Of a stretch of 14,724 nt of DNA, positions 7,610 through 14,693 are shown in pieces. Location: assembly GCA_001275005.1 (NCBI GenBank), contig JWZX01001703.1, positions 1 to 14,724 on the forward strand, in the 5' to 3' direction. The notes under the pieces were generated by a model. It did no database searches. It saw nothing but the letters and a program-made list of their open reading frames with translations, and was not told where the DNA came from. Positions within the stretch are counted from its first letter, which is position 1; the number at the start of each line of letters is the position of its first letter. The position numbers were made by a program, and so were the translations under genes. Source of the stretch: Chrysochromulina tobinii. Lineage: Eukaryota > Haptophyta > Prymnesiales > Chrysochromulinaceae.

Positions 7610-8374
7610 ATGATGCCGAACAGCATCTTCGCACCCTGCATGGCTCTCATACCCCCGGAGGTGCTACGCTCGACAGAGTGGCAAGACCGAATGAAGGGCA
7701 GAGGCCCGATTGGGACGGCATTGCTCGTGAAGACACCACTTCCCACGTTTGAGACTCCTCGCAAAGCGGTCGCCGTCGTAGACGTTGCGCGCGCGTGGGC
7801 TGGCAAGCCGATGAAGATCACCAGTGTGACCAGACAGAAGGTCCGGTCCGAGTTTACGCTCGGCAGCCGGACCGAGGGCAATGTGATGTGCTACGAGAGC
7901 GTCGAGGCAGCCTGCTTTGCACCGCAGCACTACGAGTTGCCGCGCGGCAAGTTGCCGCGCGGCACAATGAGGATGCTGCTGCTGCTCGAGATCGGAACTC
8001 CGAGCAGCGGCATGGCAGGCATCAAACGCGGTCCGAATGGCCTGCTGATCTGTGACACCGTGCGTGCTGTCAGCCTCGCGCCCCTTCCGGACAGCGCCGT
8101 CGGCGCCAAGGCCATGCCACTCCCAGCCTTTTGGCTCCCAGCGGGAGGCACAGAGGATCCGCGCCTGACCTCCGTGTCTGGTTTCGTCCCTGCTGGCCCG
8201 CTGACCGCGATGCTGGATTCGGTTGCCGCTGAGCCCCCAGTAATGGCTGCGGCCGCACCCGCTGTCGCCGCCGAGGTCGTCGACGTACCGGTCGGCGCAG
8301 CGGTCGCTGCGGAGCCCGAGGTTGCCGCCGAGGTAACGCCAGACGACGAGCCAGTGTACGTGGTCGAGCCATAG
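7610..8374 (+). CDS. Hypothetical protein, Ala/Val/Pro-rich C-terminus
   Basis: I do not recognise this 254-aa protein. It starts at tandem ATGs (7610 and 7613). Residues about 12-170 look globular, mixing hydrophobic strands (AVAVVDVARAW, MRMLLLLEIG, GLLICDTVRAVSL) with charged stretches. Residues from about 200 are low complexity in Ala, Val, Pro and Glu and end in acidic DDEPVYVVEP. A five-residue duplication, LPRGKLPRG, sits near residues 110-118. Codon use is looser than in neighbours, with ATA, CTA, AGA and CGA in the first 40 codons, so it may be weakly expressed, young or acquired. There is no signal peptide or clear membrane helix. The antisense frame is also open for 303 codons, but it is His/Arg/Cys-rich and looks like a shadow. 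Confidence 0.5.
   Translation: MMPNSIFAPCMALIPPEVLRSTEWQDRMKGRGPIGTALLVKTPLPTFETPRKAVAVVDVARAWAGKPMKITSVTRQKVRSEFTLGSRTEGNVMCYESVEAACFAPQHYELPRGKLPRGTMRMLLLLEIGTPSSGMAGIKRGPNGLLICDTVRAVSLAPLPDSAVGAKAMPLPAFWLPAGGTEDPRLTSVSGFVPAGPLTAMLDSVAAEPPVMAAAAPAVAAEVVDVPVGAAVAAEPEVAAEVTPDDEPVYVVEP
7936..7964 (+). repeat. 15-bp tandem duplication that is also an inverted repeat
   Basis: The unit GTTGCCGCGCGGCAA occurs at 7936-7950 and again, one base short, at 7951-7964. Each unit holds the palindrome GCCGCGCGGC, so the pair also forms a 13-bp perfect inverted repeat (7938-7950 against 7952-7964) with a single-base spacer. It encodes LPRGKLPRG. Confidence 0.7.
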
Positions 8375-9102
8375 CGCGAGTGCCGAGCCCGCACTGGCAG
8401 GGATTGCCACAGGAGCGCAACCGTGGCGACGTGTGCGGACCTCGCGGCGCGCCCACCTTCGTGTGGTTGTGTGATTCTCGCGGCCCGTCGCACGGCAGCT
8501 GCATGTGTCGAGGACTCGTGTATTGAGCGCGCGGGCCACTCCCACTGGCGCATGAAATATCAGGGGAAATGTCATCGAGTATGGTTGGTCATGTTTTCAA
8601 GCCTCACTAGTCACTGTGGTCTTTGATGACGCACACAGTCTGACACAACGGCCGCGGAGCGCGGACCGCCCGGTGCCGGTGCTGGCCCGTTCCAACTTCC
8701 GTCCACCGCCGTCAAAGCCCGTTAGCGTGTTGGCACACTGGCCGACTGCCCCTGGGTTTCCTAATTTTCGAATTTCCGCACGTGTCGCGCAAGACGCGAC
8801 TCTGGCAGAGGCGAGTCTCGAAGGCGAGTCGCAGCCAACAGTCTGCCAGTCAACGGTCTGTGAATCAGCGGCCTGTTCGCTCTGAAGCGATCGCCCGTAC
8901 ACCGCCGTGCCCGTGCGCCTTTGCGCTCGTTTTGCGCGGTCCTCGGTCCCGGGGTCTGGTCCAGGTGCCTGCGCCTGCAGCATTAGCACAGCAAACGGGC
9001 CACCGCGAGCGTTTGTACAGGCCAGTAACGGGCCAGAGAGCTCATCCAGAGGGCCGAGCCGGGAGCTGCGGCGGCTGTTGCTGCCCGCGCTGCTACCGGT
9101 CG
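8375..9102. other. 728-bp convergent intergenic region without a recognisable gene
   Basis: The hypothetical gene (plus) and the BSD-ACB gene (minus) converge here. Short ORFs on both strands (up to 130 codons on the minus strand at 8597-8989) are Ser/Thr/Arg/Cys-rich with no recognisable motif. Positions about 8800-8875 are internally repetitive, with GGCGAGTC and imperfect CAGTCTG/CGGTCTG copies. I found no tRNA-like cloverleaf, though I cannot exclude a noncoding RNA. Confidence 0.35.
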
Positions 9103-10101
9103 CTACCTCGTCGCTGGCACCCTATTGAGCCGCTGGATGGCGATCGCCATCAGGTCGCATTCGTCCCGCAGTATATGGAGCTGCGCGTCCGGAAGCCGCT
9201 CGAGCGCCGTCCTGAGCGTGCGCATGCCGCCGACAGTGGCCGCGACGTCGAGCTTCCCACCGCCGTTTGTCGACCGTGCGCCGTTGGGGATCGGTGTGAC
9301 CATCGGTGTTGGGATGGCAGGCATGGCTGGCTGCAGCCCCGGCCACTCCAGCCAACGGTCGTCAAAGACCTCAATAGCCTGCACGTACAGGTGCATCGCC
9401 TCCGCCTTGCTCATCGAGCCGAGCCTACTCCAGGCCTCGTACCTTGCTTTGTCCTCTGTCGTGTCCCACATGCCAGGCCGCGGCTTGTTGCACTCGCCGA
9501 TCTTCGCCTGCTGCTCGAGCGCCTCAAGGAGGATGCGGTCCGCGTCGGAGAGATTGGGAAGCGGCGGGCCCTCGGAGTAATACTTGAGCGCCATGTGGAA
9601 CTTCTCCGGGTAGCTCACCGTCTTCGTCATCGGCCACGGGCTCGCGGGCACCGCCAGGACGATATCATCCTCCGGCTCGGCGACGCCGTTAGCCGTGGCG
9701 GGCCCGCTCGCCACCGAGCCAGCGGACACAGCCGCACTGCCGCCACTATCGCTGGCGCCTCGGTCGTCGTCGCCGCCGCCGAGCTCGTATCGCCGCTTGA
9801 CGGCGAAGACGTGCGAAAAGTAGTTGTACCAGAACTCCTCCTCGGAGATGCGTTTTGGTACGAGCTTAGGGAGCAGGACGAAGAGCCGCCGATCGCCCGA
9901 GTAGGCCGCCTCAGCGAACGGACGATGTTCGACCCAGTCGAAGGAAAACTCAGGGTCCTGGTGCAGCGGGTGCGGCGAGATCAGGTTGGCGGCGGCGGTG
10001 CTGAGCTTGAGGATTGCCTCGCGGAACTCGACCTCGTTGGCCTTCTCCACTTCAGTGGACGGCACCCATGGAGGCAGGTGGATAGTCTGCGTCTGACCCA
10101 T
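9103..10101 (-). CDS. BSD-domain / acyl-CoA-binding-domain fusion protein
   Basis: This 332-aa protein starts at the ATG at 10101. Residues about 24-102 match a BSD domain as in SYAP1-type proteins: an FREAI helix, FSFDWVEHRPFAEAAYSGD, then LVPKRISEEEFWYNYFSHVF with the diagnostic FW pair (90-91). An acidic Gly/Ser linker (105-150) leads to an acyl-CoA-binding (ACBP) fold at about 165-250: LSDADRILLEALEQQAKIGEC, NKPRPGMWD, YEAWSRLGSMSKAEAMHLYV. ACBPs bind long-chain acyl-CoA in the cytosol. Aligned to bovine ACBP numbering, Tyr73 is kept (Y239) and Lys54 is Arg220, but Tyr28, Tyr31 and Lys32 become E193, E196 and Q197, so ligand affinity may be weak or lost. A Pro-rich linker and a C-terminal helix (292-327) follow. 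There is no signal peptide or membrane helix. It is divergent from the kinesin gene. Confidence 0.78.
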   Translation of the reverse strand: MGQTQTIHLPPWVPSTEVEKANEVEFREAILKLSTAAANLISPHPLHQDPEFSFDWVEHRPFAEAAYSGDRRLFVLLPKLVPKRISEEEFWYNYFSHVFAVKRRYELGGGDDDRGASDSGGSAAVSAGSVASGPATANGVAEPEDDIVLAVPASPWPMTKTVSYPEKFHMALKYYSEGPPLPNLSDADRILLEALEQQAKIGECNKPRPGMWDTTEDKARYEAWSRLGSMSKAEAMHLYVQAIEVFDDRWLEWPGLQPAMPAIPTPMVTPIPNGARSTNGGGKLDVAATVGGMRTLRTALERLPDAQLHILRDECDLMAIAIQRLNRVPATR

Positions 10102-10357
10102 GGCGTCTCGGGCTCTCTCCTGGTGCGCAGGCAGTTCTGCGTGCGGCCTTCTTCGTCTTCTTCGCGACGGCGACTGTCAAGTCAAGTCAAGTCAAGTCAA
10201 GTCAAGTCAAGTCAAGTCAAGTCAAGTCAAGTCAAGTCAAGTCAAGTGCGACTAGACGCCGTGATGGGCGCAGCAGCATTGCAGGGTTGCGACGCGACCA
10301 AACGAGTGGGGAAATGTGGCAATTGCGTGTGAATTTGGCGCCGGTGACGAAATCGGC
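10102..10357. promoter_or_regulatory. Divergent promoter region between BSD-ACB and kinesin genes
   Basis: These 256 bases separate two start codons on opposite strands. The BSD-ACB side is pyrimidine/GC-mixed with CTTC runs at about 10147-10163. The centre is a pentanucleotide microsatellite. The kinesin side has an open upstream frame to a GTG at 10316, but the first ATG is at 10358. Confidence 0.45.
10176..10245 (+). repeat. (GTCAA)14 pentanucleotide microsatellite
   Basis: Fourteen perfect copies of GTCAA (TTGAC on the other strand) span 70 bases with no interruption, then end in GTGCG. The array sits within a divergent promoter, so copy number could affect expression of either gene. Its perfection implies recent slippage. 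Confidence 0.95.
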
Positions 10358-12814
10358 ATGGCGGCAAACGATAAACCACCTTCGGCCATTCGGTGCTGTG
10401 TGCGCCTGCGCCCGGACGCGGACTCCTCAGCCTTTGACGTCGACGGCTGCCGGCTCACAGTGCAGCGCGAGGTGCTCGCGCGCGCGGGCCGCGCCGACTG
10501 GCTCGCTGATTTGCAATTCACCTTCGCAGATGTCTTTGGCGCAGAAACGAGCACTGCGGAGGTGTACGAGCGCGCGGTAGCGGACGTGCTTCCGGGCGTC
10601 TTGCTGAGCGGTATGCACTGTACGCTCATGGCATACGGCCAGACCTCGAGTGGCAAGACGCACACAATGCTCGGCGATGCCGCGGCGACCACTGGGCCGA
10701 CTTCGGAGCCGGGCTTGATCACGCTCGCCATTCAGGACGTGCTGCGCCAGGTGGGCGGCGATGCGCGCGGCGCGCGGCGCTACCGGCTGCGGCTCAGCTG
10801 CCTCGAGGTGTACAACGAGCAGTGCAACGACCTGCTCGCGCCCGAACGATCCAACCTCAAGTTGTTTGAGAAGGCGGGCGGCGTGCTCGTACAAGGTCTC
10901 TCCGAGTACGAGTTCGGGATGGGCGCCCTTGAGGAGGACTTGGACGCGCTCGCCGTACTGCTGCGCGCCGCCGAGCGCCAACGCCACGTGGGCGCCACCA
11001 GCGCCAACGATCGCAGCTCGCGCTCGCACCTCGTCTGTTGCCTCACGGTGGACAGCTGGGAGGGCGGCGGCGGCGATGAGAGCGCGGCGTGCGCGCGCCA
11101 GAGCACCCTGCAGCTTGTGGACCTGGCCGGCTCGGAACGGCGCCAGACTAGTTCGGGGGGTGATGCCAGCCAGGGCGTCGAGGGAGCGACGATCAACAAG
11201 AGCCTGCTCGCCCTCTCGACGATCATACATCGGCTCTCGGATCTGGCGAGATCTGAGCTCGGGGTGGCGAGATCTGAGCTCGGGATGGCGGGCTCCTTGC
11301 TGCCGCTCGCGCACCTGCCCTTTCGTGACTCCAAACTGACGCGGCTGCTCCAGCCATGCTTGGGAGGTCCGGCGCAGGCGCTCATTGTGGCCACGGTGCG
11401 GCCGGCGGCCGCGTGCCTCGATGAGTCACTCGCGACCCTCCGGTTCGGTGTGCGTGCACAGCGTGTGCAGAATGCGCCGTCGAACAGCCCCGAGGCGCCG
11501 CAGGTGAGCGTGCAGCTCCTCAACCGGCTCTCAGCTGAGATTACCTCCCTGCGTCAGCAGCTCATGTTGGCCGAACGGAATGGCGGCGGTGGGAGCGTTC
11601 CGCCTTCGCCCGCTCGCTCGCACAGTCGTTCTATCCCGCCTTCGCCGCGCTCCGTACGTAACGACTCCGGACGTAACGACTCCGGACGTAACGGACGCAC
11701 CTCGCCGGCGGTCACGTCGGTCGCGGCCGGCAGCGGCAGCGGCGCTCAACTCGGCGCTCAACTTCCGCCGCCGCCGCCTCACGCGCGCCCGTCGCCGGCG
11801 ACGTTTGCCGCACACGAAGCGCCTTCCCCCGCCGGGCGGCATCCGTTCGGCCGATCCGGCCTCAGCGCCGCCTCGAGCTCCCTCCTTGCCTCCCTCGGCG
11901 TGCCAGGCGCCGTCGTGGGCACGATCGGAGACCCCACCGAGTTCCACAGCGGCGTCCTCCCGAATGCTGGCGGCTTTGAGAACGGCCGTAGCGGCTGTGG
12001 CGGCGGCGGCGGCGGCGGCGGCGGAGGTGCCAATGCTCGCGGCAGCGCTGCCGACACAGCGCTCGAAGCGGCCGCCCGTGATGAAGAGGGCTGGCGCGTT
12101 GCCCTGGCTGCTGTGGGAGTGGAGCCACAGCTCGCCCGGGGCGGCGCCGCGCTCATGTATCTGCACGCGCTCGAGAGGGCGGCCTCACTCAGGTGTGCAG
12201 CCCATTCACAGGCACACGAGCTGCGCCGGGCCGTGCGCATTCATAACGGCGCTCAGAACGGCGCTCAGGACGGCGCCCAGAACGGCGCCCAGAACGGCGC
12301 GTCGAAGAGCGCCAAGGTGGGCACCGGCTCGCCCTCGCGCCGGCGCGCTGGCGATGGCGCCGCTCCTAGCAACGGCCTTGCACGGCTGCCACTCGCGCCG
12401 CCGGGCTCGTCGACGCCCAACACGGCGCGATCGCCGGCGGCCGCCGAGGAGGCGGCCGAGGCGGCCGACGCGGCGCTCATTGCGGCGCTTGAGGAGCAAC
12501 TCGTCAGTCTCCTCGAAGGCACTGGTGACTGCGTGCGCGAGCTCATCGGCGTGCTCGGGAGGGCGCACAGGGCGTCGCGCCCGGGCGCTCAGGACGGCGC
12601 CACGCAGGCGGCGGTCGTGGCAATGCGTGCGCGCGCGGCGGCGCTCGATGGCGAGATGCTGCCCCGCCCGCGCTCTGGCGTGGCCGAGGCCCCCATGCTT
12701 CTCGATGAGCGCGTGCGAATGCTCCGACGCTCGCGCGAGGAGCTCTGTGGCCAGCACGACATGCTCTGCCATCTGCTGCAAGCACGCAGCCGGCGTGTCA
12801 GGGAGTGGGAGTGA
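10358..12814 (+). CDS. Kinesin motor protein, N-terminal motor, kinesin-7 (CENP-E)-like
   Basis: This 818-aa protein starts at the ATG at 10358 (MAANDKPP, then IRCCVRLRP, the first motor strand). The motor spans about residues 10-375: P-loop GQTSSGKT at 94-101, switch I NDRSSRSH at 217-224, switch II DLAGSE at 255-260, then INKSLLALSTIIHRL and FRDSKLTRLLQPCLGG. All catalytic motifs are intact, so it should be an ATP-driven microtubule motor. The segment AAERQRHVGAT before switch I, and the neck-like LLNRLSAEITSLRQQL at about 387-402, resemble kinesin-7/CENP-E; the subfamily call is moderate. Loop 12 is expanded by a 7-residue duplication. The tail (from about 405) is low complexity (RNDSG, NGAQ and poly-Gly repeats), with helical segments at about 580-630 and 700-818. 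An N-terminal motor implies plus-end movement, with roles in division or flagellar transport. The next gene starts 88 bp downstream on the same strand. Confidence 0.9.
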   Translation: MAANDKPPSAIRCCVRLRPDADSSAFDVDGCRLTVQREVLARAGRADWLADLQFTFADVFGAETSTAEVYERAVADVLPGVLLSGMHCTLMAYGQTSSGKTHTMLGDAAATTGPTSEPGLITLAIQDVLRQVGGDARGARRYRLRLSCLEVYNEQCNDLLAPERSNLKLFEKAGGVLVQGLSEYEFGMGALEEDLDALAVLLRAAERQRHVGATSANDRSSRSHLVCCLTVDSWEGGGGDESAACARQSTLQLVDLAGSERRQTSSGGDASQGVEGATINKSLLALSTIIHRLSDLARSELGVARSELGMAGSLLPLAHLPFRDSKLTRLLQPCLGGPAQALIVATVRPAAACLDESLATLRFGVRAQRVQNAPSNSPEAPQVSVQLLNRLSAEITSLRQQLMLAERNGGGGSVPPSPARSHSRSIPPSPRSVRNDSGRNDSGRNGRTSPAVTSVAAGSGSGAQLGAQLPPPPPHARPSPATFAAHEAPSPAGRHPFGRSGLSAASSSLLASLGVPGAVVGTIGDPTEFHSGVLPNAGGFENGRSGCGGGGGGGGGGANARGSAADTALEAAARDEEGWRVALAAVGVEPQLARGGAALMYLHALERAASLRCAAHSQAHELRRAVRIHNGAQNGAQDGAQNGAQNGASKSAKVGTGSPSRRRAGDGAAPSNGLARLPLAPPGSSTPNTARSPAAAEEAAEAADAALIAALEEQLVSLLEGTGDCVRELIGVLGRAHRASRPGAQDGATQAAVVAMRARAAALDGEMLPRPRSGVAEAPMLLDERVRMLRRSREELCGQHDMLCHLLQARSRRVREWE
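11244..11285 (+). repeat. 21-bp tandem duplication in kinesin loop 12
   Basis: The 21-base unit at 11244-11264 is repeated at 11265-11285 with one change at the last base. It encodes LARSELG then VARSELG, between the alpha-4 segment (STIIHRLSD) and FRDSKLTRLL, which is loop 12 at the microtubule interface. Each unit contains the palindromes AGATCT and GAGCTC. Confidence 0.85.
11657..11695 (+). repeat. 15-bp tandem repeat (RNDSG) in kinesin tail
   Basis: CGTAACGACTCCGGA occurs twice (11657-11671 and 11672-11686), followed by a partial copy, encoding RNDSGRNDSGRNG. It lies in a disordered Ser/Pro-rich linker just after the neck. Confidence 0.85.
12245..12304 (+). repeat. 12-bp tandem repeat (NGAQ) in kinesin tail
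   Basis: About four and a half copies of AACGGCGCYCAG encode NGAQ NGAQ DGAQ NGAQ NGAS. A further related copy, GCTCAGGACGGCGCC, recurs near 12585-12600, and GGCGCTCAACT doublets occur near 11742-11760, so this motif has spread through the tail. Confidence 0.85.
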
Positions 12815-12902
12815 AAGTTCTGCCTTGAGTGTGTGTGTTCCGAGTTCCCATTGGGAGCGGCCGCGTATTCACAGCCCGTTCGACCGTGAATCTGAGGATT
12901 CC

Positions 12903-14489
12903 ATGCCAGCACTTAGGCCACTGGCCCGCATCCTCGTCCTGCTGGCGCCGGCTCATTTACCGGCCCGCAAGGACTCGAAACCTGCGCCCGCCGATGCCGA
13001 TGTCGGCACTTTACTTTCTTCGGCCCACCACGCGCTCAAAAAGGGCTTCCACCAGAAGGCGTTCGATCACTACAGGACCGTGCACCGCTCGCTCAGCTCG
13101 GAGGCTTACGAGCATGCGGAGCTGCAGGAGGGCCTTTGCGTCTGCGCTGCCCGTCTGCGCAAGGAAAAGGTGGCCATCTCGGCGTGTGGCAACGCATCCG
13201 CGCTTCGCGAACGCTCGTCCTCGCCGTCGCCGCCGCCGCTGCCGCTCCTGATGGCGAAGGGCGAGGCGCAGCTGTTTGCCAGCGAGCCGCTGGCCGCACG
13301 CTCCACGTTTCGAGCAGCCCTGCGCGCGGCGGAGGCCGGCGAGGCGTTTCGCCTCGAGAAGGAGGCCCGCGACGCTGTTCGGCGAGCCGAGGGCCGGCTC
13401 TTCGTCTCGTTCAGTCGGCAGCGCGGCGCGATCGTGCACGGTACTGCACTACGGACCTCGAGCTTCTCATCGCTGACGGACGCGCTGCAGGCGTGCGCCG
13501 CGGAGCGATGGTGCAAGGCGCTCAGCGTCAACCTGCTCACCGCGAGCAAGGCCAACGCCAAGGTGGTACGCGCCACGCTCTACAACTCCACGATCGTCAG
13601 CTCGGATGCTCAGCAGCCTCCGTCGGCGCGCACGATGTCGTACGTGCGCGACGCGCCCGAGCACGGGTACGCGAGCTTCCCCGCGAGCACGCTGGACCTC
13701 AAACTCTACCCGCGCGCCACGCCCGTCGGCGCCACCTCCGGCGAGCTTCTTACAGTCGCGCGTGCGATGCTGCTCTGCGATGCCAATGCGGACAAGGGTG
13801 GCGCCAACGCGTGCGCCGGCTTCGTCGTGCAAGACGAGGCGGAGGAAGTAGAGCCAGGCGTGGCATACCGCATCGAGTTCCGAATGCGCAAGGGCGCGGC
13901 CAGCCTCGGCACGTCAACCGAGCCTCCCTCGGCGGCCGTGCGCGCAGCGACCGGTAAGGTCGCCTTTGCGCGAGAGAAGCCCGCGGAGCTCAAGCAACCC
14001 GAGCCGCCCCAGCATACACACATACCCAGGCAGCCGCCGCCCGGAGGGCGCGGTGGCGGCGGCGGCGGCGGCGGCAACCCGTTCGGTGGCGGCGGCGGCC
14101 CGTTTGGCGGCGGTGGCTTTGGCGGCTTTGGCGGAGGTGGTTTCAACTTCGGCGGCGGTGGCGGCGGCGGCGGTGGTGGCGGCGGCGGCGGCGGCGGCCG
14201 CGGGCCACCGCCCGCGAAGCCGTCTCGAGACTACTATGCGATCCTCAAGGTGCCCAAGGACGCCTCTGCCCGCGCGATTAAGAAGGCATATCACTCTCGG
14301 GCCAGGGAGTGGCACCCTGACAAGAACCCGGTCGAGGCGGGTGCAGAGCGCGCCAAGAAGGCAGATCGCAACTTCAAGCTCATCGCCCGGGCTTACGAGG
14401 TGCTCTCTGATCGGGCGACGCGCGAGGCGTACGATCGAGGCGAGAATGTAGACGATCCGAAATGGCGTGCATCGGGGCCCTTCGCATAA
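12903..14489 (+). CDS. Secretory-pathway J-domain (DnaJ/HSP40) protein with C-terminal J domain
   Basis: This 528-aa protein starts at the ATG at 12903. The open frame extends upstream over the kinesin gene, but that part is an Arg-rich shadow. Residues 1-20 look like a signal peptide (ARILVLLAPAHLPA). Helical TPR-like segments follow at 33-97 (AHHALKKGFHQKAFDHYRTV) and 115-163. Two related regions then occur, about 165-250 and 263-330, each with a Cys pair (C198/C204 and C292/C304) and a hydrophobic C-x-G/A-F/L core, reminiscent of PAN/apple modules. A Gly/Phe-rich tract fills 381-433. A J domain (442-512) has the HPD motif at 471-473, so it should stimulate an Hsp70 ATPase. Signal peptide, TPR-like helices and a C-terminal J domain recall ER-lumenal DNAJC3/P58IPK, which would partner BiP. 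No KDEL-type signal ends the protein. The J domain is certain; the ER location and PAN-like reading are inference. Confidence 0.82.
   Translation: MPALRPLARILVLLAPAHLPARKDSKPAPADADVGTLLSSAHHALKKGFHQKAFDHYRTVHRSLSSEAYEHAELQEGLCVCAARLRKEKVAISACGNASALRERSSSPSPPPLPLLMAKGEAQLFASEPLAARSTFRAALRAAEAGEAFRLEKEARDAVRRAEGRLFVSFSRQRGAIVHGTALRTSSFSSLTDALQACAAERWCKALSVNLLTASKANAKVVRATLYNSTIVSSDAQQPPSARTMSYVRDAPEHGYASFPASTLDLKLYPRATPVGATSGELLTVARAMLLCDANADKGGANACAGFVVQDEAEEVEPGVAYRIEFRMRKGAASLGTSTEPPSAAVRAATGKVAFAREKPAELKQPEPPQHTHIPRQPPPGGRGGGGGGGGNPFGGGGGPFGGGGFGGFGGGGFNFGGGGGGGGGGGGGGGGRGPPPAKPSRDYYAILKVPKDASARAIKKAYHSRAREWHPDKNPVEAGAERAKKADRNFKLIARAYEVLSDRATREAYDRGENVDDPKWRASGPFA
14043..14201 (+). repeat. 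GGC/GGT-rich tract encoding the Gly/Phe region
   Basis: Mostly GGC and GGT codons encode residues 381-433, Gly runs broken by NPF, PF, F and FNF. It lies directly before the J domain. The antisense frames read as poly-Pro or poly-Ala and are shadows. Confidence 0.85.
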
Positions 14490-14490
14490 G

Positions 14491-14693
14491 CGAGATATGC
14501 CCGAGATATGCCCGAGACCCTTAGCACAAGCCGGGTGACGACCGACCGAGAATATGCCCGAGATGCGCCCGAGATGCGCCCCGAGAACGGCCCGAGACTG
14601 CTCCGTACGGCGATCCCAGCACAGGCCACGGAGATACGCCCGAGGTACGCCCGAGATACGCCCCGAGAGCGGCCGGGGGAGACTGCTCCGTAC
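14491..14693. repeat. Degenerate 11-bp minisatellite with higher-order duplication
   Basis: The basic unit is CGAGATRYGCC. Two copies lie at 14491-14512. Then two larger blocks, 14547-14608 and 14630-14693, share one layout: three 11-12-bp units, one variant unit CGAGARCGGCC, then GAGACTGCTCCGTAC. The array begins one base after the J-protein stop codon, so it forms its 3' UTR or flank. The rest of the window to 14724 is GC-rich with no gene seen. Confidence 0.8.

Noticed and set aside
7664-8575. 303-codon minus-strand frame opposite the hypothetical gene
   Set aside because: It is His/Arg/Cys/Trp-rich without motif and overlaps the plus frame, which has a more protein-like hydrophobic pattern. 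The choice is not certain.
8782-10332. 516-codon plus-strand open frame
   Set aside because: It lies antisense to the BSD-ACB gene, whose minus-strand protein has clear domains. The plus-strand translation is His/Arg/Val-rich with no motif, and its end is the GTCAA repeat read as SSQVK repeats. Strong third-position GC bias creates such shadow frames.
11580-12902. Upstream extension of the J-protein frame over the kinesin gene
   Set aside because: The extension is Arg-rich and overlaps the kinesin tail in another frame. A good signal peptide begins at the ATG at 12903, so the overlap is a frame shadow.
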